From positions 1,116,001 to 1,180,000 of the forward strand of contig NZ_CP108025.1 of the NCBI RefSeq assembly GCF_041435095.1: a DNA stretch of 64,000 bases, in the 5' to 3' direction. The notes beneath the pieces are model-generated. The model was not told the origin of the DNA and did no database searches. It worked only from the letters and a program-made list of their open reading frames with translations. Shown here in pieces: positions 1-9,353 of the stretch (position 1 is the first letter of the stretch; each line of letters starts with the position of its first letter). Position numbers and translations under genes: made by a program. Origin of the DNA: Kitasatospora sp. NBC_00315. Its GTDB lineage: Bacteria > Actinomycetota > Actinomycetes > Streptomycetales > Streptomycetaceae.

Positions 1-682
1 CGCCGTCCAGCGACGCGGCCTCCAGGATCTCGCCGGGGATGGCGTTGATGCCCGCGTAGAGCGTCACCATCACGAACGGGAAGGAGTGCCAGACCACGAC
101 GGCGCCGACGATCAGGAACGCCGTCCACTTGTCGTAGAACCAGTTGTACTCGTGGAAGCCGGACAGGCCGAGCTTCACCAGCAGGTCGTTGACCAGCCCG
201 AGGTTGGTGTCGAACAGGAAGCTCCACACCGTGGATCCGGTCATGGCCGGCGCCGCCCAGGCCGCCATCGAGGCGGTGGTCAGCACCAGCCGGGCGACCT
301 TGCCGATCCGGGTCAGCAGGACGGCCAGGGTGGCCCCGACCGCCAGCGTCGCGAGGACGCAGAACGCCGCGAAGCCGACCGTCTGGGCCAGCACCGTCCA
401 GAACTGCCGGTCGCCCAGGATGGTGGAGTAGTTCTCGAACCCGACGAACCGGGTGGGCACTCCCCCGGACGCCTGCGCCTGGCCGAAGTCGAGCACCGAG
501 AGCAGACCGAGCTGGTAGATCGGGTAGAGGACCAGCGGGATCAGGATGACGAGGGCCGGCAGCAGCAGCCAGAGCGGGGTCAGGCGACGGCGCCCGCGCG
601 CGGGCGCGACCGGGCCGGCGCCCCGGCGGCGCCCGGCGGGGGGAGTCGGCGCCGCCGGGGCGGTCGTGAGGGAAGCGGACAC
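1..682 (-). CDS. sugar ABC transporter permease, partial (MalF/UgpA type)
   Basis: Integral membrane permease of a carbohydrate ABC importer, cut by the left edge after about 227 codons. A GTG start at 682 gives a short Pro/Arg-rich cytosolic leader and then a first membrane segment (LWLLLPALVILIPLVLYP). Further hydrophobic helices follow, and the read ends in AIPGEILEAASLDG, the beginning of the EAA loop that docks on the ATPase. The start lies 15 nt after the stop of the solute-binding protein gene, so the two are almost certainly one transcript. A second permease is expected beyond the edge. The substrate cannot be told from the sequence; relatives carry oligosaccharides or glycerol-phosphate-like compounds. 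Confidence 0.9.
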   Translation of the reverse strand, partial: MSASLTTAPAAPTPPAGRRRGAGPVAPARGRRRLTPLWLLLPALVILIPLVLYPIYQLGLLSVLDFGQAQASGGVPTRFVGFENYSTILGDRQFWTVLAQTVGFAAFCVLATLAVGATLAVLLTRIGKVARLVLTTASMAAWAAPAMTGSTVWSFLFDTNLGLVNDLLVKLGLSGFHEYNWFYDKWTAFLIVGAVVVWHSFPFVMVTLYAGINAIPGEILEAASLDG

Positions 683-697
683 GTACGGGACCTGCTC

Positions 698-2008
698 TCA
701 GTGCGCCTGGAAGGCGGTGTTGATCTGCTGGGCCGCGTCGCCGGAGGCCCTCGCCACGTCGGCCTTGCCGGTGACGACCTGCTGGAGCATGGTCGGCACG
801 ACGGCCTGCGCGTCGATCTGCGCCCAGCCCTGGTCCATCGGGACGAAGCGGGTACCGGCCGCGATGGTGTCGGTGAACGGCTTCAGGAACGGATCCTTCG
901 CCGCGACGGCGGTGTTGACCGACTTCAGGGTCGGCAGGTTGCCCATCGCGTCGTACATCGCCTGCTGGTTCTCCGGGCTCGCCAGCAGTTCGGCGAACTG
1001 GGCCGCCAGCGTGCGGTGCTTGGCCGCCTTCATGACGCCGAGGTTGTTGCCGCCGGCGAAGGCCGGGGCGATCGAGCCGGCCTCGGCCCCGGGCAGCGGG
1101 ACGACCGCGTACTTGCCCTTGGCGGCTCCGGCGTCGACCTTGCTGCGGCTGGAGTTGGGCAGGATCGCCATCGCCGCCTTGCCGGCCGCGAACAGGTCGA
1201 CGGTCTTGCCGCCGGTGAGGTCCGCGCACTGCTGGGCCGGGCACCCGTCGGCGCCGAACAGGTCGGTGTAGCGCTTGACACCCGCCTGCGACGCGGCCGA
1301 GTCGATGGCCGCGGTGTACGTGTCGCCCGTCTTCGCGGCGATGTCGCCGCCGGCGTCCCAGACAAACGGCAGCGCGCCGAAGGTGTACTTGCCGCCGACC
1401 GCGATGCCGAAGGTGTCGGCGTGCTGGGCGTGGATCTTCCGGGTGGCGGCGACCAGGTCGTCGTACGAGGCCGGGGCGCCGAGGCCGGCCTCGGCGAACA
1501 GATCGGTGCGGTAGTACAGCGCCCGCACGCCCACCCACCAGGGCAGGCCGTAGGTCTTCCCGTCGAGCACCGCGGTCTTGGCGATGGCCGGGTCGAGGTC
1601 GTCCTTCGAACTCCAGCCGCTCAGCTCGGCCCCGATGTCGGCGAGACCGCCGGCGGCCACGTAGCCCGGGAGGTCGGTGTTGCCGAACTCGACCAGGTCG
1701 GGGGCGCTGGACGGGTCGTTGAAGGCCCCCTTCATCTTCGCCGCGCGAGCCGCCGCGTCGGTGTCGATGTAGCTCACCTTGACGGTGACGCCCTGGTGGG
1801 CCGCCTCGAAGGCGGTGACCGCCTTCGCGACGACGGCCTCCTTCGGCGCGTTGCCGGCCTCGTTGTACAGCCAGACCTGCACGGTGCCGCCCTTGTCGTC
1901 GGCGGCCTTGCCGTCGGCGGGCAGCGCGGTGCCGGGCGAACAGGCCGAGAGGGCGAGACTGCCGACGGTCAGTGCGGCGGCCGCGGCGGTCCATCTGATG
2001 AGACGCAT
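698..2008 (-). CDS. extracellular solute-binding lipoprotein, family 1 (sugar ABC importer)
   Basis: A 436-aa lipoprotein that captures the substrate outside the membrane and hands it to the permease encoded next. It has an Arg-containing N-terminus, a hydrophobic stretch and a lipobox LSAC with Cys23 as the lipidation site. The body has the maltose-binding-protein-like pattern: VKVSYID near residue 90, GLPWWVGVRALYYRTDLF in the middle, and a C-terminal helix rich in QQVVTGK-type residues. The ATG at 2008 was chosen because it puts the signal peptide at the N-terminus and is preceded by a good ribosome site (GGGGAGGT, about 8 nt away). A longer upstream frame is open but has no signal peptide. 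Likely controlled by the divergent IclR regulator. Confidence 0.9.
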   Translation of the reverse strand: MRLIRWTAAAAALTVGSLALSACSPGTALPADGKAADDKGGTVQVWLYNEAGNAPKEAVVAKAVTAFEAAHQGVTVKVSYIDTDAAARAAKMKGAFNDPSSAPDLVEFGNTDLPGYVAAGGLADIGAELSGWSSKDDLDPAIAKTAVLDGKTYGLPWWVGVRALYYRTDLFAEAGLGAPASYDDLVAATRKIHAQHADTFGIAVGGKYTFGALPFVWDAGGDIAAKTGDTYTAAIDSAASQAGVKRYTDLFGADGCPAQQCADLTGGKTVDLFAAGKAAMAILPNSSRSKVDAGAAKGKYAVVPLPGAEAGSIAPAFAGGNNLGVMKAAKHRTLAAQFAELLASPENQQAMYDAMGNLPTLKSVNTAVAAKDPFLKPFTDTIAAGTRFVPMDQGWAQIDAQAVVPTMLQQVVTGKADVARASGDAAQQINTAFQAH

Positions 2009-2210
2009 GGGTGGAGACCTCCCCGCCCGACAGGATCCGCTCGCTACGCGTCCCGTGGGGGCGGACACGTCGAAACAGGCCCTGACCGGGGCTGATGGCT
2101 GAAGAGACGCAAGGGTGTGGCGGAGCCGCCCGGCCTGCCCGGCCGGGGATCCGCTCGATGCCGTGACGTTAGGCGGGGGCTCGCTTTGCCAACAAGAGAC
2201 CTTTACCGAT

Positions 2211-2227
2211 GTTTTGCACTGCACAAC
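2211..2227. promoter_or_regulatory. imperfect palindrome, candidate IclR operator
   Basis: GTTTTGCACTGCACAAC reads as GTTkTGCA-c-TGCAmAAC on both strands, a 17-bp odd palindrome with one mismatch pair. It lies between the divergent importer and IclR genes, where an IclR-type dimer would be expected to bind. Its half-site TGCA-AAC resembles the palindrome at 57321-57337 found upstream of the second IclR-linked locus. Confidence 0.5.
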
Positions 2228-2231
2228 GCCA

Positions 2232-2247
2232 TGCCGAATAATCGGCA
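2232..2247. promoter_or_regulatory. perfect 6-bp inverted repeat
   Basis: TGCCGA-ATAA-TCGGCA, a perfect 6-bp inverted repeat with a 4-nt AT-rich centre, 4 bp from the preceding palindrome. It could be a second operator half or overlap a promoter element of the divergent region. Confidence 0.4.
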
Positions 2248-2359
2248 ACCCCGACGCCGGACGGTACGGTCTGAGCACCCTGCGGAGTCCGCGCGACGAG
2301 GCGGGGTCCGGGCCCGGCACGCGCCGGGGCCCGGCGCCGAGCAGGAGGGAAGGCAAGCG

Positions 2360-3241
2360 ATGGCAGCCAAGGCCACCGACGACGGGCCGCAGCAGGCCGC
2401 AGCGGCCGGCGACCGGGCGGCGACCGCCGCTCCCGGCGACCGCAACCAGTCGTCCTCGCTCCGGCGCGCACTCGCCGTCCTCGGACACGTCCGCGACCAC
2501 GCCAACGGCGGGCGCGGCGTCCCGCTCGGCCAGCTCGCCGAGGAACTCGGGCTCAACAAGAGCACCGTGCTGCGTCTCACCGGCCCGCTGCTCGACGAGC
2601 ATCTGCTCGACCGCGACCGCGAGACCGGCTGGTTCCGGCTCGGCCACGGCGCGCTGCGGCTCGGCCAGGCCTACCTATCCACCCTCGACCTGCGCAGCGT
2701 CGCCGCCGAGCACCTGCGCCGGTTGCAGCGCGAGGCGGGCGAGACCGTCCACCTGACGGTGTGGGAGAGCCCCGGCATCGTGTACGTGGACAAGGTCGAG
2801 GACGAGACCAACGTCCGGATGGCCTCCCGGATCGGCAGCCGGGCCCCCGCCTACTGCACGGCCACCGGGAAGGCGATGCTCGCCTGGCTCCCGGACACCG
2901 AGGTGGAGGCGGTGGTGGACGCCGGGCTGCGCCCGGTCACCACCTGGACCATCTCCGACGCCGTCCGGCTGCGCGCCGACCTCGCCCGGATCCGCGCCCG
3001 CGGCTACTCGATCGACGACCGCGAGAACGAACCCGAGGTCCGCTGCGTGGCGGCGCCGATCTTCGACCACACCGGCGAGGTGGCGGCCGCCCTGTCGGTC
3101 TCCGGCCTGATCTCCCGGATGACCGCCGCCCGGGTGCGCAACCTCGGCCCGGTGGTGGCCCAGGTCGGCCTGCGGATCTCCCGCGAACTCGGCTCGGACC
3201 GCCAGCCGGCCGAGGCCCCCGGGCGCCGCCCCGCACCGTGA
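2360..3241 (+). CDS. IclR family transcriptional regulator
   Basis: A 293-aa DNA-binding regulator. After a low-complexity Ala/Thr leader it has a winged helix-turn-helix (GQLAEELGLNKSTVLRL, about residues 53-70) and then the IclR effector domain: ETVHLTVWESPGIVYVDKV, RAPAYCTATGKAMLAWLP, and the closing CVAAPIFDHTGEVAAALSVSG. ATG 2360 was chosen because AGGAGGGA lies just upstream at 2343-2350; a longer upstream frame is open but lacks domain homology. It is transcribed away from the sugar importer operon and is presumably its regulator, responding to the sugar or a metabolite. The effector is not known. Confidence 0.9.
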   Translation: MAAKATDDGPQQAAAAGDRAATAAPGDRNQSSSLRRALAVLGHVRDHANGGRGVPLGQLAEELGLNKSTVLRLTGPLLDEHLLDRDRETGWFRLGHGALRLGQAYLSTLDLRSVAAEHLRRLQREAGETVHLTVWESPGIVYVDKVEDETNVRMASRIGSRAPAYCTATGKAMLAWLPDTEVEAVVDAGLRPVTTWTISDAVRLRADLARIRARGYSIDDRENEPEVRCVAAPIFDHTGEVAAALSVSGLISRMTAARVRNLGPVVAQVGLRISRELGSDRQPAEAPGRRPAP

Positions 3242-3384
3242 GCGGCGGCCCGTCGCGAGCGGCGGCCCACGTGAACGGCGGCCCGGACGGGCGGGCGGGG
3301 CGGTCGGCGGCGGGGCGGTCGGCGGCACCCGAGGGGCACGGGACCCGGGGCTACGGTCGTCGCGGCTACGGTCGTCGGGCCGAC

Positions 3385-3414
3385 GCCGCCCGGGCCGGTA
3401 TCGGCCCGGGCGGC
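3385..3414. terminator. bidirectional intrinsic terminator
   Basis: Perfect 12-bp inverted repeat (GCCGCCCGGGCC / GGCCCGGGCGGC) with a 6-nt loop, between the convergent IclR gene and the P450 gene. It begins 7 nt beyond the P450 stop. There is no T tract, as is common in this group of organisms. Confidence 0.7.
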
Positions 3415-3421
3415 GGGGAGG

Positions 3422-4759
3422 TCAGGGGCGCGCCGCCGCCCCGCGGCCCTCGTTCGTGACGGCACGGCCGGGCCGGCCGGAGCGGGCCTGCTGATCGGCG
3501 GCGACCGGTGAGAAGCGGACCGGCAGATGCACCAGCGCGCGGTGGAACGGGCCCGGCCGCCAGAGCAGTTCGGGCTCCGGCACCGCCAGCTCCAGGTCGC
3601 CCAGCCGACTGGTCAGCTGCTCGATGGCGGTGATGGCGATCAACAGCGCCGGATCCCGCGCCGGGCATGCGTGCGGACCGGCGGCCCACGCCAGGTGGGC
3701 GCTCTCGCCGCTGCGCCTGTGCGTGTCGTCCGGCGGCGGCGCGGCCTGGGAGTTGGCGGCGGCGTAGGAGACGAGCACCAGTTCGCCGGCCGAGATCCGC
3801 CGCCCGTGGAAGGTGATGTCGTACCGGGGGTAGTGGGCCGAGAGGTTGGCCAGCGGCGGCTCGTGCCAGAGCACCTCGTCGATGGCCTGGTGGGCGGTCA
3901 TCGCCCCACCGAACAGCGAGCCCGCGTAGCGGTCGTCGGTGAGGATGCGCAGCAGCGAGTTCCCGATCAGGTTGGTCGTGGGTTCGTGCCCCGCGCTCAT
4001 GGTGAGGGTGATCTGCCGGACCACCTCGTCGTTGTCCAGGGCGGCCGGGTGGCGCAGGAACCAGGACGTCAGGTCGTGCCGCCCGTGTTCGCGCCGGTCG
4101 GCCACCATGCCGGAGACCACCGCGACGAAGTCCGCGTACGCCGCGGCCGCCTTCTCGGTGGACTCCATCATCCCGGAGATTCCGGCGACCAGCCGAGCGC
4201 TGTGCTCCTCCGGCACCCCGAACCAGGTGTTGAAGACGAACAGCGGGAGCTGGCGGGCGTACTGGGCGATCAGGTCGGCCGTGCCCAGGCCCTCGAAGCG
4301 TCCGATCAGCTCGTGCGCGACCTGCCCGACCCGGGCCTGCAGCACGTGCGGTTCGATCAGTGCCAGGCCGTCGGTGACGACCTGGCGGTAGCGCGCGTGC
4401 ACCTCGCCGTCGCTGAAGAGCGCGGTCGGCCGCCAGCCGAGCACCGGCAGCACCGGGGAGTCCGGCGCAAGCGTCCGCTGCCAGGCCCGGGGATCCTTGG
4501 AGAAGGTGTCCGGGTCGCGCAGCACGTCCAGCGCCGCCTGGTAGTCCGTCACGAGCAGCGCCCCGATGCCCGGCGCGATCTCCACCCGTGCGGTCGCGCC
4601 GTCACCGCGCAGCCGCTCGTAGTGGCCGTGCGGATCGGCGGCGAAGGCCGGGCCGTAGAGGGCGGTGGGACGCGGGCCGGCGGGGTCGCCGGGGTCGAGC
4701 GGATCGGAGGGGCCGAGCGGATCGGGGAGGCCGACGGGCCGGGGGTCGGGCTGGGTCAC
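3422..4759 (-). CDS. CYP157-like cytochrome P450 of a conservon, ExxR motif degenerate
   Basis: A 445-aa cytochrome P450-fold protein. The heme-ligand loop is recognisable as AWAAGPHACPARDPALLIA, with the cysteine in place, and the I-helix reads LTMSAGHEPTTN. The K-helix, normally ExxR, reads DEVLWHEPPL: the glutamate is kept but the arginine is Trp. This loss is the known hallmark of the CYP157 family, whose members sit at the end of Streptomyces conservons. Its ATG overlaps the cvnD stop by 4 nt (ATGA), so it is translationally coupled as the last gene of the operon. In S. griseus/S. coelicolor rar/cvn9 loci the P450 is the fifth gene (rarE) and the operon affects development and secondary metabolism. 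Whether this protein is a catalyst is unknown. Confidence 0.9.
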   Translation of the reverse strand: MTQPDPRPVGLPDPLGPSDPLDPGDPAGPRPTALYGPAFAADPHGHYERLRGDGATARVEIAPGIGALLVTDYQAALDVLRDPDTFSKDPRAWQRTLAPDSPVLPVLGWRPTALFSDGEVHARYRQVVTDGLALIEPHVLQARVGQVAHELIGRFEGLGTADLIAQYARQLPLFVFNTWFGVPEEHSARLVAGISGMMESTEKAAAAYADFVAVVSGMVADRREHGRHDLTSWFLRHPAALDNDEVVRQITLTMSAGHEPTTNLIGNSLLRILTDDRYAGSLFGGAMTAHQAIDEVLWHEPPLANLSAHYPRYDITFHGRRISAGELVLVSYAAANSQAAPPPDDTHRRSGESAHLAWAAGPHACPARDPALLIAITAIEQLTSRLGDLELAVPEPELLWRPGPFHRALVHLPVRFSPVAADQQARSGRPGRAVTNEGRGAAARP

Positions 4760-5358
4760 CGCTGCTCCTGGGGCAGGCTGTGCAGGACGTGTTCGGCCAG
4801 CGCGATGAGCGCCTCGGCGCTGGCGCCGCGCTCGCGAGCGTCGCAGAGCACCAGCGGGGTGTCGGGGTGCAGGTCGAGATGCCCGCGCAGGACCTCCGCG
4901 GAGTGCGCGGGGGCGTCCGGGAAGCAGTTGACGGCGACGGCGTACGGCAGGCCCTGCTCCTCGACCATGTCCATGATCTCGAAGGACTCGGCCAGCCGGC
5001 GGGTGTCCACCAGCACGACCGCACCGAGGGCGCCGCGCGCGATGTCCTTCCAGAGCGGGAAGAAGCGCCGCTGTCCGGGGGTGCCGAACAGGTAGAGCAC
5101 CAGCTCGCCGGGGAGGGTCAGCCGCCCGAAGTCCACCGCGACCGTGGTGGTGGTCTTGTCGGGCAGGCCGGCCGTGTCGTCCACCGGTGCACCCGTCTCG
5201 GTCATCACCTCCTCGGTGTGCAGGGTGGGGATCTCGGAGAGCGTGCGGATGAGGGTGGTCTTCCCGACCCCGAACGGGCCGGCGATCACCACCTTCATCA
5301 GGGTCTGGTCGCGGTCGGGCAGGTAGCCGATCCGGCTACCTGAGGGTGCGGAGTCCAT
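4756..5358 (-). CDS. cvnD: conservon GTPase (CvnD/RarD type)
   Basis: A 200-aa small Ras-like GTPase of the MglA-like bacterial type. The P-loop is GPFGVGKTT (about residues 27-35), followed by a TxxTTV switch region (DKTTTTVAVDFGRL), the FGTPGQRRFF switch II element and NCFPD in place of the NKxD base-recognition motif. It is expected to act with the roadblock protein CvnB and kinase-like CvnA in a membrane-associated G-protein-like signalling complex. The start at 5358 overlaps the end of cvnC by 23 nt, as is usual in these operons. Longer upstream frames only read through cvnC. Confidence 0.92.
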   Translation of the reverse strand: MDSAPSGSRIGYLPDRDQTLMKVVIAGPFGVGKTTLIRTLSEIPTLHTEEVMTETGAPVDDTAGLPDKTTTTVAVDFGRLTLPGELVLYLFGTPGQRRFFPLWKDIARGALGAVVLVDTRRLAESFEIMDMVEEQGLPYAVAVNCFPDAPAHSAEVLRGHLDLHPDTPLVLCDARERGASAEALIALAEHVLHSLPQEQR

Positions 5359-5692
5359 CGAGGAGCCTCTCGACGAGTGAGCGGTCGATCTGCTGGGCAC
5401 GGGGGATCGGACTGCGGGCCTGGAGCGTGCCCGCGTCGACCAGATCCGCCACGAGGAAGTTGGTGGCACTGACCGGCAGGCGCAGGTGCGCCGCCGCCTC
5501 CACCAGGGTCAGCGCACCGGGCAGCAGCAACTCCCACAGCCGCCGGTGCTCGGCCTCCAGGCCCTGCGGCGGCTCCGGACTGGCGGAGTGCAGCAGGGTG
5601 AGCCGGTCGAGCACCGTACGACTGGGGCGGCTGCGGCCGCCGGTGACCAGGTAGGCGGGCACCATGCGCCGCCGCGGGGGGACGGCGTTCAT
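5336..5692 (-). CDS. cvnC: conservon DUF742 protein (CvnC/RarC type)
   Basis: A 118-aa DUF742 protein. The sequence shows an N-terminal VPAYLVTGGRSRP stretch and then a winged-helix-like segment (LTLVEAAAHLRLPVSATNFLVADLVDAGTLQ). This is the usual CvnC pattern, which suggests an HTH-like fold, although DNA binding has not been shown for the family as far as I know. The start codon overlaps the cvnB stop (ATGA), so the two are translationally coupled. Confidence 0.9.
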   Translation of the reverse strand: MNAVPPRRRMVPAYLVTGGRSRPSRTVLDRLTLLHSASPEPPQGLEAEHRRLWELLLPGALTLVEAAAHLRLPVSATNFLVADLVDAGTLQARSPIPRAQQIDRSLVERLLDGLRTLR

Positions 5693-6110
5693 GTCCGGGC
5701 GACGGCGTCCTGATGGCGGGCCGGGCTCGCCATGGCCCGGGAGAGGGCGGCCACCTGGACCTGCATCTGGTAGGCCACGTTGCCGAGTTGGGCGTCCGGC
5801 GAGGCGAAGACCGCCAGCGAGGTGTTCTGCCCGGCCGGGACGACGACGGCGAACCCGAGGTCGGACTCCACCACGGTCTGCGCCAGCCTCGGCTGCTGGT
5901 CGGTGAACGCCGTGGTGAACGCCCTCGCGGCGGCGTGCACCGTGGCGGTCATGGCTGCCACCCGCTCGGCGGAGGCACGGCTCAGATCCTGCGAGGCGCC
6001 CTCGACGAGGCCGTCGCCGGTGGCGATGACCGCGTGCAGAACCCCGGGCAGCTCCAGGAGAGGGGTCAGCACCCACGAGATCTGGTCGGTGGCGGAGGGG
6101 AGGGACGTGC

Positions 6111-6114
<4 letters not shown>
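5689..6114 (-). CDS. cvnB: roadblock/LC7 domain protein (CvnB/RarB type)
   Basis: A 141-aa roadblock/LC7 protein, the family that binds and regulates Ras-like GTPases. Recognisable elements are SWVLTPLLELPGVLHAVIATGDGL at the start and an AVVVPAGQNTSLAVFASPDAQLGNVAYQM stretch in the second half. It overlaps both neighbours by 4 nt (ATGA at the cvnA stop and at its own end), consistent with equimolar production of a CvnABCD complex. Confidence 0.92.
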
Positions 6115-7916
<1,802 letters not shown>

Positions 7917-8088
7917 CGAAGTCCTCGGTCGAATGGGGGGATTCAGCCGCCGCCCGATCGGCGGGGGTGCCGGAGCGACGACTGGTGGCCGGAACGGGGT
8001 GGTGGTCGGATCGATGACGGTGGTGGTCGTGCTGCGGACCGGACGGGCCGGGGCCGGAGCGCGGCGGCTCGCGGTCGGCCCGGCCGGC

Positions 8089-9114
8089 TCAGGCCGGCCG
8101 GAGCTCGCCGCCGGCGGCCGGACCGGGCTGACCGGTGGCGCCGGCCCGCTCCAACTCCCTTGCCACAGAGGCGACCTGAGACATTACCTCAAGAACACCG
8201 GGCTGCTCGGTTCCGTCCAGGTGCCGGTACTCGGAGCCAAGGGTGACGACCAGCCGTTCGGGCAGGCCCAGCTCCGGGAACCGCTGCTCGGCGATCACCC
8301 GGCGGGCGGCCTCCAGCGCCGGTACCCCGGCGGCGTGCAGCGCGTGGGCCCGCTCCTGGACGTACCCCAGGTGGGCGATGTGCCGGTGGACCCCGGCGCG
8401 GTCCAGCAGCGGTCCGTGGCCGGGTATGACGATCTCCGCCCCGGTGTCCAGGACCCGCCCGCAGGCGTCCATCACGCTCTGCAGCGGGCCGGCCCAGTGC
8501 ACCGGGTGGTCACCGGGGAAGTCGGGGGTCGAGGCGAAGATCACGTCCCCCGAGAACACCGCCTTCTGGTGGGGCAGGTGCACGATCAGATCGCCGTCGG
8601 TGTGCGCCGGCGGCAGACCGATCACGTGCACCGGGTACTCCCCCACCCGCAGTTCGAGCTCACCCTGGAACATCAGCGTCGGCTGCACCGACTCGGTGCC
8701 GGACCAGTCGAACTGCCCGAAGTGCCGGTCCAGGTACCAACCGAGGTCGGTGGCCGGGTCGGCGCCCGTGACCAGTGCGTGCTGCTGCTGCGGGGTCGGG
8801 TCGTAGTGGATGTGCTCCAGTGCCTCCTTGGTGGAGATCACCTCGGCCTCCGGCACCACCCCGGCGCCCCAGAAGTGGTCGCCGTTGGCGTGCGTGACGA
8901 TCACCCGGTCCACCGACACGCCGTCGGCCAACCGCTTGCGACTCTCGGCGAGGAACTCCCCTGCCAGCGAGGGATCGTAGGGGGTGTCGATCCAGGCGGC
9001 AGTACGGGGCGAGGTCAGCAGGCCGCAGTTGGCCAGCCCCCAGCCCCGCTTCGGGGGGAGCCAGACGTACAGGTCGTCACCAATCGTGCTCATGTTCGCA
9101 CGCGCGATCGTCAT
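8089..9114 (-). CDS. MBL-fold metallo-hydrolase
   Basis: A 341-aa metallo-beta-lactamase-fold hydrolase. The zinc-site loop reads VTHANGDHFWG, so the usual HxHxDH is HxNxDH. Later metal-site pieces are LPPAHTDGDLIVH, FSGDVIF and IPGHGP. The substrate is unknown; the family includes cyclase-like and lactonase-like hydrolases. The ATG at 9114 is supported by a -10-like CATAAT (minus strand, 9127-9122) 7 nt before it, which would make the mRNA leaderless. The alternative start at Met8 (9093) has no obvious ribosome site. A 7-bp inverted repeat (GGATCAA...TTGATCC, 9136-9142/9161-9167) lies just upstream and may be an operator. Transcribed alone. Confidence 0.85.
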   Translation of the reverse strand: MTIARANMSTIGDDLYVWLPPKRGWGLANCGLLTSPRTAAWIDTPYDPSLAGEFLAESRKRLADGVSVDRVIVTHANGDHFWGAGVVPEAEVISTKEALEHIHYDPTPQQQHALVTGADPATDLGWYLDRHFGQFDWSGTESVQPTLMFQGELELRVGEYPVHVIGLPPAHTDGDLIVHLPHQKAVFSGDVIFASTPDFPGDHPVHWAGPLQSVMDACGRVLDTGAEIVIPGHGPLLDRAGVHRHIAHLGYVQERAHALHAAGVPALEAARRVIAEQRFPELGLPERLVVTLGSEYRHLDGTEQPGVLEVMSQVASVARELERAGATGQPGPAAGGELRPA

Positions 9115-9353
9115 GGCCGCGATTATGCCGATGTTGGATCAAGGATGGGGAAAAACCTGATTGATCCTCGCGAGTTCTCCGCAGTCCGAACCGCCCCAGA
9201 GTGGTAGGAACCGGTCCGAAGCAGTGCTCCCGGCCCGGCGCTCGGCAGCGGACCGGCCCGCGACCCGCCGTGCTCGCGGCGGCGCTCCCGGCGCTCGGGA
9301 GAACGGCCGTCGGCGCCGGGCCGGTGTCAGTGGCCGCCGACATCATGAGAGCC

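Larger units (their letters stand above)
2009..2359. promoter_or_regulatory. divergent regulatory region between SBP and IclR genes
   Basis: This 351-bp non-coding stretch separates the importer operon (leftward) from the IclR gene (rightward). It holds two inverted repeats described separately (2211-2227 and 2232-2247) in a locally AT-richer segment around 2180-2250. No further gene is visible. Bidirectional promoters are expected here but no convincing -35/-10 pair was pinned down. Confidence 0.6.

Noticed and set aside
86..2095. Very long rightward open frame opposite the importer genes
   Set aside because: It mirrors the antisense of the SBP and permease, is rich in Arg/Gly/Val with no domain, and arises from high GC content.
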